Source of the DNA: Thiohalocapsa sp.
GTDB lineage: Bacteria > Pseudomonadota > Gammaproteobacteria > Chromatiales > Chromatiaceae
DNA length: 61,602 nt
NCBI RefSeq assembly: GCF_022340605.1
Contig: NZ_JAJDNQ010000044.1
Coordinates: 1 to 61,602 of the forward strand
Reading direction: 5' to 3'
The translations under genes were made by a program, and so were the position numbers. The stretch's first letter is position 1, and each line of letters opens with the position of its first letter. The notes beneath the pieces are model-generated. The model had not been told where the DNA came from and did not search any database. It saw only the letters and a list, made by a program, of their open reading frames with translations. Shown one piece after another: positions 34,946 to 44,215 of the stretch.

Positions 34946-36507
34946 CATCCGGCTCAGGTCTGCTATGGCGCCAACTCCGCCGGGAGCTCGGCGCCTTGGC
35001 GCTGATCGGCCTGCTAATCCTGATTCCCTGGCTGGTCGGCCTGGCTGCCGGCATCTGGTTCATGGCCCAGCAGGGCTGGGCCTGGTATTGGTGGGCCGCG
35101 ACGGTCGTGCTGCTGGCGTTGGCCTTCGCCTTGCTGCGTCGATGGCCCCGACCGAGGAAATCCGCTCCCAGCCCGTTCTTCGACCTGGACCCGAGCGCCT
35201 CGGCGGCCGAGCAGCGGGCACGCCAGGCACTCGCGCAACGCGCCGCGGCCATCGCCGCGGCCGATCTGCGCGACCCCGACGCCGCATCCAACCTGATTCG
35301 CGGCGCCTTTCACGACGTCGCACGGGCCTATTCGCCAGATGATCCGGTGGCGCTATGGCGCTTCACCCTGCCGGAACTGCTATTGATGGTGGAGGACTTC
35401 GCCCAACGCCTGCGCGCTACCGTGCTGGCCGACTTTCCGGTGCTGCGCCATATCGAACTGTCGTGGGTCGTCACCCTGATCGGACTGAGCGGACCAGCGG
35501 CGAAGATCCTCAGCCTGTTTCGGATACTGCGCTGGATCGACCCGAGCAGTGCACTCGCGGCCGAGCTGCGCGGCAGTGTCGCCACTCAGGCGCTGGGCAG
35601 CGTTGGAGACGGCGCCAAGGCGCAGATGGGCGTGCTGCTGGTGGAACAGGCGGGTGAAACCGCCATCAAGCTGTACTCCGGCGGCTACCGGCGCCGTGCC
35701 GACGAGTTACTGCCCACCGCGCCGACGCCAATCCCGGATGCGGCACCCGAACCGCTCACCGTCTTGCTCGCGGGACAGCGCAACGCCGGCAAGTCGGCGC
35801 TGCTCAATGCCCTGCTGGGTCGGGCCCGCGAGCCTGTCGGTCTGCTCACCGCGCCGGCCGAGGACTGCCGGGCTTACGAATTCCAGGCCGAGGGCGTCGG
35901 CGCGCTCATGCTGGTGGATTGTCCCGGCACCGAGGGCACCGGCAAAGCCAGGGAGCCTTGGCTCACGCAGGCGGCCCAAAGCGACCTGGTGCTGTGGATC
36001 GCGGCCGCGAACCGTGCCGACCGTGCCGCGGACCAGCGCGCGCTGGCTGCGCTCGATGCGCTGGCCGAGCAGAAAGCGAACCTGCGCCCGGTTCCGCGTC
36101 TGCTGGTCCTGACGCACGCGGATCAACTGGACCCGCCGATGGAATGGGCGCCTCCGTACGACATCGAGCACGGCCAGCGCGGCAAAGAGCAACAGATGCG
36201 TGAGGCACGGCAGGCTGCCTGCGAGCAACTGGGTATGCAGCACCGGCATTGCGTGCTCGTCGCCGTCAGACCCGGCGAGCCGATCTGGAACGCGGAGGCT
36301 CTCCAGCAGGCCATGCTGGACGTGCTGCCGGAGGCGCACCAAAAGCAGTTGGAACGCGGGATGGCGAAAGATGGCTGGTTCCAGCGCACGCAAGACACGC
36401 TGGGCAGCATCCCGGGTACCTCGAATCTCCTGCGGGGAACCGCGGGGCAAGTCATCCGCCGAACGTTGCGGGAGGCGACCCGGAAGATCACGGGCCACCG
36501 TGCGTAG
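34942..36507 (+). CDS. Membrane-anchored GTPase, second of a pair
   Basis: The 521-residue protein starts with two transmembrane helices (LGALALIGLLILIPWLVGL and WWAATVVLLALAFALL), then a helical region to ~250. The GTPase domain has G1 AGQRNAGKSALLN near 280, G3 DCPGTEG, and G4 LTHADQLDPPMEW. The THxDxL-P-EW pattern is characteristic of a group often annotated only as GTPase or YcjX/DUF3482-like. Coupling to the upstream gene (ATGA) suggests that the two GTPases form a hetero-complex at the inner membrane. Function is unknown. Confidence 0.8.
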   Translation: MTSGSGLLWRQLRRELGALALIGLLILIPWLVGLAAGIWFMAQQGWAWYWWAATVVLLALAFALLRRWPRPRKSAPSPFFDLDPSASAAEQRARQALAQRAAAIAAADLRDPDAASNLIRGAFHDVARAYSPDDPVALWRFTLPELLLMVEDFAQRLRATVLADFPVLRHIELSWVVTLIGLSGPAAKILSLFRILRWIDPSSALAAELRGSVATQALGSVGDGAKAQMGVLLVEQAGETAIKLYSGGYRRRADELLPTAPTPIPDAAPEPLTVLLAGQRNAGKSALLNALLGRAREPVGLLTAPAEDCRAYEFQAEGVGALMLVDCPGTEGTGKAREPWLTQAAQSDLVLWIAAANRADRAADQRALAALDALAEQKANLRPVPRLLVLTHADQLDPPMEWAPPYDIEHGQRGKEQQMREARQAACEQLGMQHRHCVLVAVRPGEPIWNAEALQQAMLDVLPEAHQKQLERGMAKDGWFQRTQDTLGSIPGTSNLLRGTAGQVIRRTLREATRKITGHRA

Positions 36508-36646
36508 ATCCTGGCGGATGCGCCGTGCTCGTTCGGCCGCGCGCGCTGCCTGCAAGCCGCTCCCGGGAAGCACGCCATGGCGCGGAGCGCCCGGCGATGC
36601 GCGGCACCGCGGGGCGGTAGTGCGAGCGCTAGGGGTATGAATTGGT

Positions 36647-36694
36647 GTTGACCTGGAGGCCGACACTCCGGCCGACACTCCGGGCGACACTGCG
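36647..36694. repeat. CGACACTCCGG repeat, copy 1
   Basis: GTGTTGACCTGGAGGCCG is followed by three direct CGACACT units (ACACTCCGGC, ACACTCCGGG, ACACTGCGGT). The first 29 bases nearly match 56547-56575, where the same words form a strong hairpin. It lies between the convergent GTPase and glycosyltransferase genes. Confidence 0.55.
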
Positions 36695-36728
36695 GTCGGC
36701 GCGGTCGCGGGATTTCCGCGCCTGTGGA

Positions 36729-37952
36729 CTAGCGGCTTCGGCCCGCCACTACTCGCTCGCAAAGCGCCTGGAACAGCCGCGCGCGGGCGGCGGAGCTGGA
36801 CTGGCGGGCGATCTCGAGACCACGCTCGCCCATGGCGTTGCGGCCGGCGTCATCGAGCAGCAGCCCGGCGATGGCGTCGGCCACGGCATTGACGTCGTCG
36901 CCGTCCACGTTGAGCCCGGTCTCGCCGTGGCGCACGGCCTCCACCACGCCGCCGGCACGGCCCGCCACCACCGCCTTGCCGCAGGCGTTCGCCTCCAGGA
37001 AGACGAGGCCGAAGCCCTCGGTGTCGTGGTTGGCGAGTTCGCGGTTGGGCATCACGAAGAGGTCGCAGAGCTGGTAGTGGGCGACGAGTTCGTCGTGCGG
37101 CACGCGGCCGGCGAAGATGACCTGTTCCTCGACCCCCTGCGCCGCCACCAGCGCCTCCAGCTCGGTGCGGTACTCGCCGGTGCCGACGATGAGATAGCGC
37201 GCGTCCGGGCAGCGCTCCAGGATGCGTGGCAAGGCGCGGATGGTGGTGTCGATGCCCTTGCGCTCCACCAGCCGGCCCACGGTCAGCAGCACGCGCTTGC
37301 CGGCGAGGCCGTAGCGTTCCAGCAGCGCCCGGGGCTTGGGCCCGGGATGGAAGCGCTCGGCGTCGACACCGTTGACGATCAGCGCGATGCGCTCCGGTGT
37401 CACGCCCATCTGCTCGATCAGCGCGCCGCGGGTGAACTCGCTCACGGCCACCACGGCATCCGCCTTGTGCAGATACTGCCGCCGCCGGCGCCCGAACAGC
37501 CGATAGGGCACCTGGGTCGTGATCTCTTCACCGTGGATATAATTGATGTACGGGAGGCCTAAGAGGCGCTTGAGCAGCAGTCCGAGCCAGGAGCCGGAGC
37601 TCAGCTCGCAGACGCAAATGACGTCGATCCCCTCGCGGCGGATCAACGAGAGCGTCTTGCGCAGCACCTTGGCCTTGAGCGGCAGGTCGACCGCGAGTTG
37701 CAGCCACGCCGAATGCAGCAGCGAGCCGGGGCTCACCGCCGGCGGGCGCAACAGCTCGATGCGCTCGATGGGAAAGCCCACCCCGGCATCGTGCTCGCGC
37801 CAGCCCGCCACTTCCTCGCCGCTCAGGTAGTGACGCCACGGCGCCAGCACGTGCATGGTGCCGGCGGGGGCGAACTGACACAGGCTTTCGTAGACGACGG
37901 CGGAGCCGCCGTTGATGGGCGGGAAGATGTTCGCCACCAGCAGGCACTTCAT
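36729..37952 (-). CDS. GT4-type glycosyltransferase
   Basis: A 407-residue GT-B fold glycosyltransferase. The N-terminal domain starts MKCLLVANIFPPINGGSAV, a typical acceptor-domain glycine loop. The C-terminal nucleotide-sugar domain has LTVGRLVERKGIDTTIRAL and the catalytic E-x7-E block (HDTEGFGLVFLEANACGK). It probably transfers a hexose to a lipid or polysaccharide at the cytoplasmic membrane. The sulfotransferase and polysaccharide deacetylase nearby hint at exopolysaccharide or glycolipid synthesis, but there is no clear gene cluster. Confidence 0.9.
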   Translation of the reverse strand: MKCLLVANIFPPINGGSAVVYESLCQFAPAGTMHVLAPWRHYLSGEEVAGWREHDAGVGFPIERIELLRPPAVSPGSLLHSAWLQLAVDLPLKAKVLRKTLSLIRREGIDVICVCELSSGSWLGLLLKRLLGLPYINYIHGEEITTQVPYRLFGRRRRQYLHKADAVVAVSEFTRGALIEQMGVTPERIALIVNGVDAERFHPGPKPRALLERYGLAGKRVLLTVGRLVERKGIDTTIRALPRILERCPDARYLIVGTGEYRTELEALVAAQGVEEQVIFAGRVPHDELVAHYQLCDLFVMPNRELANHDTEGFGLVFLEANACGKAVVAGRAGGVVEAVRHGETGLNVDGDDVNAVADAIAGLLLDDAGRNAMGERGLEIARQSSSAARARLFQALCERVVAGRSR

Positions 37953-38344
37953 CGCGCAACAGACTCCGGTTCAGCGATGGGCGCGAAGACGCTCACCACC
38001 GCGGGGCGGGATGCCCCACTACGGTCGGCGGCATCAGCCGCTGAACATGCAGGCGTTCGGAAAACGCGTTCTCGAACGCCGTGCCGATTTCGGCCGGGGC
38101 CGGCCAATGCTCGGCGTCTCCCGAGGACGATGCGGGGGCCTGGGTTCACGATGCGATGCGTCAATCCGGATGTGCGCGTCATTCTGACCGCGAGCCGGCA
38201 TTGCGTCCAGCCGAAAACTCGGTCCTCTCCCGGCACCGGGTGGCAGCAGGACTTCCGGTGCCGCGACGGTGCCGCAACCAGGAGTGGTTGCGGGGCCGCC
38301 GTGCCCAGCACCGGAGCGCCCCGCGCGGGCTTCAGGCCCGGGCT
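37953..38344. other. About 390 bases without a recognisable gene
   Basis: No frame with family features was found between the glycosyltransferase start and the sulfotransferase end. CGGGC-TTCAG-GCCCG (38325-38340) could be a weak hairpin after the sulfotransferase gene, but no T-tract follows. Confidence 0.4.
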
Positions 38345-39439
38345 TCAATCGCTCAGGAACCGCGCCAGCTCGCGCTCGCAGTCGGACTCGATGGCCTCGA
38401 ACCAGGCGGCATCGGCATAGCGTGGCCAGCGCACGGGCTCCGGCGCCTTGACCAGATCGGCGTAGCCGTCGCCGGCCAGTCGGGCGTCGTCGATGCCGAA
38501 GCGCGCGAACACGGGCCCCAGTGTCGCGGCGACGTCGTACATGAGGTCCTCGTAGGCGATGCTGACGTCCGCGTGGCACAGCCCGAACAGGTAGGAGAGC
38601 CGCCAGAGCAGATAGTGCACCGCGTATGCGTGCTCGTGCTGGGCCGGATCGACGCAGGGAAACACGCGGCGCAGGTCGCGCGCCCATTCCAGGGTATAGA
38701 AGTAGTCATCCGGCTCGTCCGGGACGAGCCGCTTGCCGGGCGGGCAGCCGGTGGAGCTGCGCTGCACGGACAGCCACTGCTCGCGCGGATTGCGGTACAG
38801 GTGCAGGATGTCGGCGTGCAGAAAGACCCGGCGCAGCCAGGGCAGTCGGAAGTCCAGCCGGTTGCACTGCAGCACCGGCCGCCGCGGCGCGCGGCGGATC
38901 AGCTCCGCCAGGTAGCGCGCCAGGCGCCGGTCGCAGCTCTGCGCATCCATGTGCAGCTCCTGCCAGGTCCAGTCGGGGTCGAACCAGCGCGCCAGGTCGT
39001 CGAATCCCGCGTATTCGGCCCCATAGCGCTCGGCGTGCAGGTGCGTCGGGTCGGTGGCATCCGGCCGCGCGCCGCCGCCCCGGAACCACTGTCGCTCGTT
39101 CAACGGCTCATAGAAGGCGGTGACACCCGGCGTGTGCCGAAAGATGTTCCACAACAGCGTGGAACCGGAGCGAAAGCGCGCCGTGATGAACAGGGGCCGG
39201 GCACCGTCGGCACGGGCCGCGTGCAGGGCCTCGACGCCGCCCGCGTCGGGGCAGCCGTAGCGCGCCGGTGGCGGCGCGTAGGCGAGCCCGCGCAGACGCG
39301 GCGTCTGCTGGCCGCAGACGAGGTCGCGGTTGGCCTCACGCCAGGCGGCGTTGAAGCGATACGAGCCCGCCAGGGCGTCCAGGAATTTCGCCGCGAGCCG
39401 GCGCAGCGGCGAGCGTGGCCTCGGCACGCCTGCGCTCAT
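38345..39439 (-). CDS. Sulfotransferase family protein
   Basis: A 364-residue protein with the PAPS-binding signatures: the 5'-phosphosulfate loop TARFRSGSTLLWN near residue 87, and the 3'-phosphate-binding region ILHLYRNPREQWLSVQRS. FYEPLNERQ follows the first helix, as in bacterial carbohydrate sulfotransferases. It would transfer a sulfate from PAPS to a glycan or small molecule; the acceptor is unknown. It is followed on the same strand by the glycosyltransferase gene after a ~390-base gap. Confidence 0.85.
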   Translation of the reverse strand: MSAGVPRPRSPLRRLAAKFLDALAGSYRFNAAWREANRDLVCGQQTPRLRGLAYAPPPARYGCPDAGGVEALHAARADGARPLFITARFRSGSTLLWNIFRHTPGVTAFYEPLNERQWFRGGGARPDATDPTHLHAERYGAEYAGFDDLARWFDPDWTWQELHMDAQSCDRRLARYLAELIRRAPRRPVLQCNRLDFRLPWLRRVFLHADILHLYRNPREQWLSVQRSSTGCPPGKRLVPDEPDDYFYTLEWARDLRRVFPCVDPAQHEHAYAVHYLLWRLSYLFGLCHADVSIAYEDLMYDVAATLGPVFARFGIDDARLAGDGYADLVKAPEPVRWPRYADAAWFEAIESDCERELARFLSD

Positions 39440-39487
39440 GGCCGTGATACCCGCGGTGCAGCGGGCGCTGACCGCGCCGGCATGGCC

Positions 39488-40441
39488 CTAGAACGCGGCA
39501 ACGAAGGCCGCAATGAAGTCATCGAGCGCCGACTCCGGCAGGTGATTGATGCCGGCAGCGGCTTTGCGTCCGCCGCCGGTCTCGAACTGCCGGCACAGCG
39601 CGTCGGCGCCATCGCGCGTCACCAGCGGCGCGCGCACGCTGATGACGAAGCCGCCCGCCGGCAGCCGGGTCAGCAAGGCATGGGCGAGCTCGGGCTGTGC
39701 CTGCGCCAGCGCATTGGCATAGACGCCACCGACGCGGCGCGCCCAGGGCTCCGCGGGCAGGATCACGTAACGGTGGCGCGGCCCGGGCTGGACGATCTCG
39801 GCCGCCTCGGCGCGGGCCATGTCGTCGCGGTAGCCTTCGCGCAGACGCGCGAAGGCCGGGTCCTCGCGGGCGAATACCAGCGGATCGGCGTAGGGCGCGA
39901 GGCTGCGGAACAGCTCCGCCGGCGGGAAATGCAGGTCCGCCACTGTGGCGCCATAGCCGTTGTAGTTGATCAGGATGCCCAGCTCGCGCAGCAGGGCGAG
40001 GTCGGCGTCGGCGAGCCCCAAGGGCGCCGCGGCACGAGCCGCGGCCTCGTCGAAATTGTCGCCATAGGTGCCGACCACGGCCCAGGCGCGGTGGGCACCG
40101 CCCAGATCGTCGTCCACGAGTAGGCTGGTGCCCTTGTCGGGCAAGGTCTCGATGTGCACCTCGAGGTTCGGGTGCGCCGGGATCTCGCCCGCGAAGTGAT
40201 GGTCGAAGTAGCGCACGGACACGCCCCGCTCCAGCAGCGCGACGCAGGCGGCGCGGTTCTTGTCGAAGGAGATGTCGAGCACCGTGACGGCGTCGCCGGG
40301 CGCGGCGTCCACCCGCTGCACCAGGGCGATGTCGCGCTTCACACCGGTGACCAGCACCGATTCCCGCGGCTCGCTCAGATGCAGTTGCTGCAATGCGCAG
40401 ATGCCGTCGGCATCACCGTTGAAGACATCGAAGACGGCCAT
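39488..40441 (-). CDS. DHH family phosphoesterase
   Basis: The 317-residue protein begins MAVFDVFNGDADGICALQ, the first Asp-containing motif of DHH phosphoesterases, and contains the name-giving DHH in RYFDHHFAG, with DISFDKN before it. The C-terminal part has a DHHA1-like GGGRKAAAGINHLP loop. Relatives cleave oligoribonucleotides, pAp or cyclic dinucleotides with two metal ions. The conserved set suggests an active enzyme; the substrate is uncertain. The start ATG at 40441 is the beginning of homology; the open frame beyond it is antisense to rlmN. Confidence 0.88.
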   Translation of the reverse strand: MAVFDVFNGDADGICALQQLHLSEPRESVLVTGVKRDIALVQRVDAAPGDAVTVLDISFDKNRAACVALLERGVSVRYFDHHFAGEIPAHPNLEVHIETLPDKGTSLLVDDDLGGAHRAWAVVGTYGDNFDEAAARAAAPLGLADADLALLRELGILINYNGYGATVADLHFPPAELFRSLAPYADPLVFAREDPAFARLREGYRDDMARAEAAEIVQPGPRHRYVILPAEPWARRVGGVYANALAQAQPELAHALLTRLPAGGFVISVRAPLVTRDGADALCRQFETGGGRKAAAGINHLPESALDDFIAAFVAAF

Positions 40442-40747
40442 GAAACTTGACTCCACACAGTGTCGTGGGCGCGGGCGGCGCAGGTTACCCGCGTCCACGG
40501 AAAAAGGCGAATGGATCGGGCATGGATCGGGCATGGATCGGCTCAGGCCCGCCGCTCGCAACACGGCGACATCGTCGGCAGATGGACGCCGATCTCCACC
40601 CAACTTTATACTGTATCGTTTACGTGAGCTGACGCACGGCAACCCTCCCGCGCACCATGGGCAGCCCGGTGACCACGGCGGCGGTCTGCGCATCCGACGC
40701 GGCCGTGTCAGTCCACGCTCGATTCCTTCGATCCTTCGGAGCACCCA
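40442..40747 (+). promoter_or_regulatory. Divergent promoter region of the DHH gene and the rlmN operon
   Basis: About 300 bases with no gene. TATACT at 40607-40612 in CAACTTTATACTGTATCG is a good -10 element for rlmN, 136 bases before its ATG; no strong -35 is seen at 17 bases. The direct repeat GGATCGGGCATGGATCGG lies at 40515-40540. Confidence 0.4.
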
Positions 40748-41872
40748 ATGGCCGCCCATGCGCGCCTCGATCTGCTGAACCTCGACCTGCGCGGCTGCGA
40801 AGCCCTGGCGCAGTCGCTCGGCTGCAAGCCGTTCCACGGCCGCAACCTGTTCAAGTGGGTGCACAAGCATGGCGTCGACGACTTCGATGCCATGACGGAC
40901 CTGCCGAAGGCACTGCGCACGCAGCTCGCCGAGACCGTGCGCATCGGCAAGCTCGCCGTCGCCGCCGAGCAGCCGTCCGCCGACGGCACGGTCAAGTGGC
41001 TGCTGGAGCTGGACGACGGCCAGCGCGTGGAGACCGTGTTCATCCCCGAGGAGCGGCGCACCACGCTCTGCGTCTCCTCGCAGGTGGGCTGTGCGCTGGA
41101 CTGCCGCTTCTGCGCCACCGCCCGGCAGGGCTTCAACCGCAACCTCGGCACCGGCGAGATCGTGGCCCAGGTGCGCCACGCGATGCAGCGGCTGGGCAAG
41201 ACCCCGAGCAACATCGTGCTGATGGGCATGGGCGAGCCGCTCGCCAACTTCGATGCCGTGGTCGCCGCCACCGATGTCATGCGCGACGACCTCGCCTACA
41301 TGCTGTCGAAGTACCGCGTGACCCTGTCCACCTCCGGCATCGTGCCGAATATCTATCGCCTCGCGGAAGTCAGCGACATCTCGCTGGCGGTTTCCCTGCA
41401 CGCGCCGGACAACGCGCTGCGCGACGAGCTGGTGCCCATCAACCGTAAGTACCCGCTCGAGGAGCTGATCCCGGCCTGCCGCGCCTATCTGCGCGGGGAC
41501 TCGCGCCGGCGCATCACCTGGGAGTACGTGATGCTGGACGGCGTCAACGACAGCATCGCCCAGGCCAAGGCCCTGATCCGCCTGCTGGAAGGCACGCCCT
41601 CCAAGGTCAACCTGATTCCGTTCAACCCTTTCCCCGGCAGCGGGTTCGACACCACCCCGCCCGAGCGCGTGGAGGCCTTCCGCCAGCGCCTGCTGCGCGC
41701 CGGCCTGGTGGCCACCACGCGCAAGACCCGTGGTGAGGAGATCGCCGCCGCCTGCGGGCAGCTCGTGGGCCGCGTGCAGGACCGCAGCCGGCGGCTCGTC
41801 GCACCGCCGGGGCCCATCGTGGCAGGGGCGAAAACTCCGCGCGGCACGGCAGTGCAACCGGCACGACCATGA
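40748..41872 (+). CDS. rlmN: Dual-specificity 23S rRNA/tRNA adenine-C2 methyltransferase RlmN
   Basis: A radical SAM enzyme that methylates A2503 of 23S rRNA and A37 of certain tRNAs. The 374-residue chain has CALDCRFCATARQGF (CX3CX2C), GMGEPLANFD, and the methyl-carrying C-terminal Cys in TRKTRGEEIAAACGQL. The last 25 residues after the catalytic Cys are a variable tail. It is the first gene of a long plus-strand run; its stop overlaps the pilW start (ATGA). Confidence 0.96.
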   Translation: MAAHARLDLLNLDLRGCEALAQSLGCKPFHGRNLFKWVHKHGVDDFDAMTDLPKALRTQLAETVRIGKLAVAAEQPSADGTVKWLLELDDGQRVETVFIPEERRTTLCVSSQVGCALDCRFCATARQGFNRNLGTGEIVAQVRHAMQRLGKTPSNIVLMGMGEPLANFDAVVAATDVMRDDLAYMLSKYRVTLSTSGIVPNIYRLAEVSDISLAVSLHAPDNALRDELVPINRKYPLEELIPACRAYLRGDSRRRITWEYVMLDGVNDSIAQAKALIRLLEGTPSKVNLIPFNPFPGSGFDTTPPERVEAFRQRLLRAGLVATTRKTRGEEIAAACGQLVGRVQDRSRRLVAPPGPIVAGAKTPRGTAVQPARP

Positions 41873-42651
41873 TCGCCCTCACCCGCGGCGCCCGCCCACT
41901 GCTCGGCCCATTGGTCTGTCTGGCGCTCTGCGCGGTCCTGCTGGCCGGCTGTGCAGCCGGCGAGGCCAAGCGCGAGGCGACGGGCATGGGCGTGGAGCCG
42001 AAGAGCAGCCCCGCCGACCTGTACGTGAACATGGCCGCTGCCTACTATCAGCGGGGCCAGCTCGACGCGGCCCTGGAGCGTGGCCTGCGGGCGCTGGACG
42101 AGGACAGGCACAGCGCGAACGCACACTATATGCTTGCGATCATTTACCGCCGCCTCGGCAAGCAGGTGGAAGCCGAGCACCACTTCGGCGAGGCGCTGGC
42201 CCTGGAGCCCGACAACCCCGAGTTCCTGAATGCACAGGGCACGATGCTGTGCGCGGACCAGCGCTACAAGGCGGCCATCGACCTGTTCCAGCGGGCGGTC
42301 GCCAACCCGCTGTATAAGACGCCGGAGGTGGCCCTGATGAACGCCTCCGACTGCTCGCAGCGCGCCAACCACCCCACCGACGCCGAGCGCTACCTGCGTG
42401 AGTCGCTGTCACGCAACGCCAACTATCCACCCGCGCTGCTGGCCATGGCCCGGCTCAGCTACGAGCGCGATGACGCGCAGACGGCGCGTGACTACCTAGC
42501 GCGCTACGGCCGCGTCGCGCAGCCGACGCCCGCGGCGCTGCTGCTGGCCTATCGCGTCGAGCGCAAGCTCGGCGACAAGGCCGCGGCCAAGACCCTCGCC
42601 GATGTCCTGCGCAAGCGGTTTCCGGATGCGCCACAGGTGATGGAGCTCTGA
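41869..42651 (+). CDS. pilW: Type IV pilus assembly lipoprotein PilW/PilF
   Basis: A 260-residue lipoprotein with a signal ending in LLAGC near residue 28 and about six TPR repeats (YVNMAAAYYQRGQLDAALE, AHYMLAIIYRRLGKQVEAE and others). PilW/PilF assists outer-membrane assembly of the PilQ secretin. The rlmN-pilW pairing is the classic gammaproteobacterial order. The ATG overlaps the rlmN stop. In relatives rodZ and ispG follow, but here hisS comes next after 67 bases. Confidence 0.92.
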   Translation: MIALTRGARPLLGPLVCLALCAVLLAGCAAGEAKREATGMGVEPKSSPADLYVNMAAAYYQRGQLDAALERGLRALDEDRHSANAHYMLAIIYRRLGKQVEAEHHFGEALALEPDNPEFLNAQGTMLCADQRYKAAIDLFQRAVANPLYKTPEVALMNASDCSQRANHPTDAERYLRESLSRNANYPPALLAMARLSYERDDAQTARDYLARYGRVAQPTPAALLLAYRVERKLGDKAAAKTLADVLRKRFPDAPQVMEL

Positions 42652-42718
42652 CCCGCGGCCCCGAGCACAGGCCCCGACGAACACCCGCCTTCTGACTGAC
42701 CACGGAACCCGATAACCC

Positions 42719-44020
42719 ATGGCCGAGCGACTGCAAGCCATCCGCGGCATGCACGATGTACTGCCCGAGCGCGCCCCGTTCTGGCAGCACCTGGAAGACC
42801 ACGCCCGCGCGGTCGTCGAGGGCTACGGCTATCGCGAAATGCGTACGCCGCTGCTGGAGCCCGTCGAGCTCTTCAAGCGCTCCATCGGCGAGGTCACGGA
42901 CATCGTCGAGAAGGAGATGTACGCCTTCGAGGACCGCGGCGGCGACCGGCTGGCGCTGCGCCCGGAAGGCACCGCGAGCTGCGTGCGTGCGGCTATCGAG
43001 CACGGCCTGCTGGACCAGCCGCAGCGCATCTGGTATCGCGGGCCCATGTTCCGGCGCGAGCGCCCGCAGCGCGGCCGCTACCGGCAGTTCCACCAGATCG
43101 GCGTCGAGGTCTTCGGTCTCACCGGGCCGGACATCGACCTCGAGGTCATCGCCATGACCCGCCGGCTGTGGCAGGCGCTCGGCCTCACCGGCCTGCGCCT
43201 GGAGCTGAACAGCCTCGGCGACGCCGACGAGCGCGCGCGCTATCGATCCGCCCTGGTGGCGCACCTGCGCGCCCACGAGGCACAACTGGACGCCGACAGC
43301 CGCCGCCGGCTCGACACCAACCCGCTGCGGGTGCTGGACTCCAAGAACCCGGACCTGGCAGAGATCATCGCCGCCGCCCCGAGCCTGCTGGATTACCTCG
43401 GTGAGGCGAGCCGCGCACACTTCGAGCAACTGTGCGCCGGGCTCGACGCGGCCGGCATCGGCTACAGCGTCAATCCGCGCCTGGTGCGCGGGCTGGACTA
43501 TTACAATCGCACCGTGTTCGAGTGGATCACCGACGCCCTCGGCGCCCAGGGCACGGTCTGTGCCGGCGGCCGCTACGACGGGCTCGTGGCGCAGCTCGGC
43601 GGGCGCGACACCCCGGCCGTGGGCTTCGCGCTCGGGGTCGAGCGGCTGCTCGACCTCATCGACACCAGCACCGTGGAGACGGGTCCGGATGCCTACCTGG
43701 TTGCCCTCGGCGATGCCGCCGCGGCCGCGGCGCCGGCCATCGCCGAGCGATTGCGCGACGCGGTGCCCGGACTCAAGCTCGTCACCCACTGCGGCGGTGG
43801 CAGCTTCAAGAGCCAGTTCAAGAAAGCGGACAAGAGCGGCGCGCGGCTGGCGTTGATCCTCGGCGACGAGGAGCTGGCGGGCGGCACCCTCGGCTGCAAG
43901 CCACTGCGCGGCCAGGGCGAGCAGCGCGCGCTCAGCTTCGACGAGCTGGTCACGACCTTGCGCGACGGCCCAAATATCGGCGTATTGCGCACGGATACGG
44001 CCAGCGGTAGGTCGGGTTAG
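42719..44020 (+). CDS. hisS: Histidyl-tRNA synthetase
   Basis: A class II synthetase of 433 residues. Motif 2 lies in [20 protein letters not shown], the histidine-binding block is [15 protein letters not shown], and motif 3 is [10 protein letters not shown]. The anticodon-binding domain follows to the end. The last residues (TASGRSG) and the stop TAG are encoded by the left arm of a BIME-like repeat starting at 44007, so the natural C-terminus was modified by the repeat. Confidence 0.97.
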   Translation: MAERLQAIRGMHDVLPERAPFWQHLEDHARAVVEGYGYREMRTPLLEPVELFKRSIGEVTDIVEKEMYAFEDRGGDRLALRPEGTASCVRAAIEHGLLDQPQRIWYRGPMFRRERPQRGRYRQFHQIGVEVFGLTGPDIDLEVIAMTRRLWQALGLTGLRLELNSLGDADERARYRSALVAHLRAHEAQLDADSRRRLDTNPLRVLDSKNPDLAEIIAAAPSLLDYLGEASRAHFEQLCAGLDAAGIGYSVNPRLVRGLDYYNRTVFEWITDALGAQGTVCAGGRYDGLVAQLGGRDTPAVGFALGVERLLDLIDTSTVETGPDAYLVALGDAAAAAAPAIAERLRDAVPGLKLVTHCGGGSFKSQFKKADKSGARLALILGDEELAGGTLGCKPLRGQGEQRALSFDELVTTLRDGPNIGVLRTDTASGRSG

Positions 44021-44089
44021 CGCAGCGTAACCCGACGGGTCGCTCGCGTAACCCACCGAAAGTCGCGGTACGCTATTGCCAACCCGACC
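44007..44089. repeat. BIME-like inverted pair overlapping the hisS stop
   Basis: The left arm GTAGGTCGGGTTAGCGCAGC (44007 onward, ending CCCGAC at 44036) and a more degenerate right arm at 44062-44089 (GTCGCGGTACGCTATTGCC, ending AACCCGACC) are 25 bases apart. Each arm is itself a hairpin. Copies also occur at 25303 and 60379. This one lies inside the operon between hisS and yfgM, and could slow or protect the transcript. Confidence 0.78.
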
Positions 44090-44215
44090 GGCACCGAATA
44101 CTTCTCCAGCCGCCGCGTTCCACGCACGCCCGCGCTGGTCAAACGGGCAATCAGGTCAGCCGGGCACCCTGCACCGGCAACAGCACCGACAGCACCCAAC
44201 CACGACGGAGCAGTC

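Noticed and set aside
39488..41857. A 789-codon open frame on the minus strand running through the DHH gene and antisense to rlmN
   Set aside because: Only the last 317 codons are the DHH protein. The rest is antisense to rlmN, whose motifs are complete, and has the Arg/His/Gly-rich look of GC-rich shadow frames.
42455..44056. A 533-codon minus-strand frame opposite hisS
   Set aside because: Same reason: hisS motifs are complete, and the antisense product has no family features.
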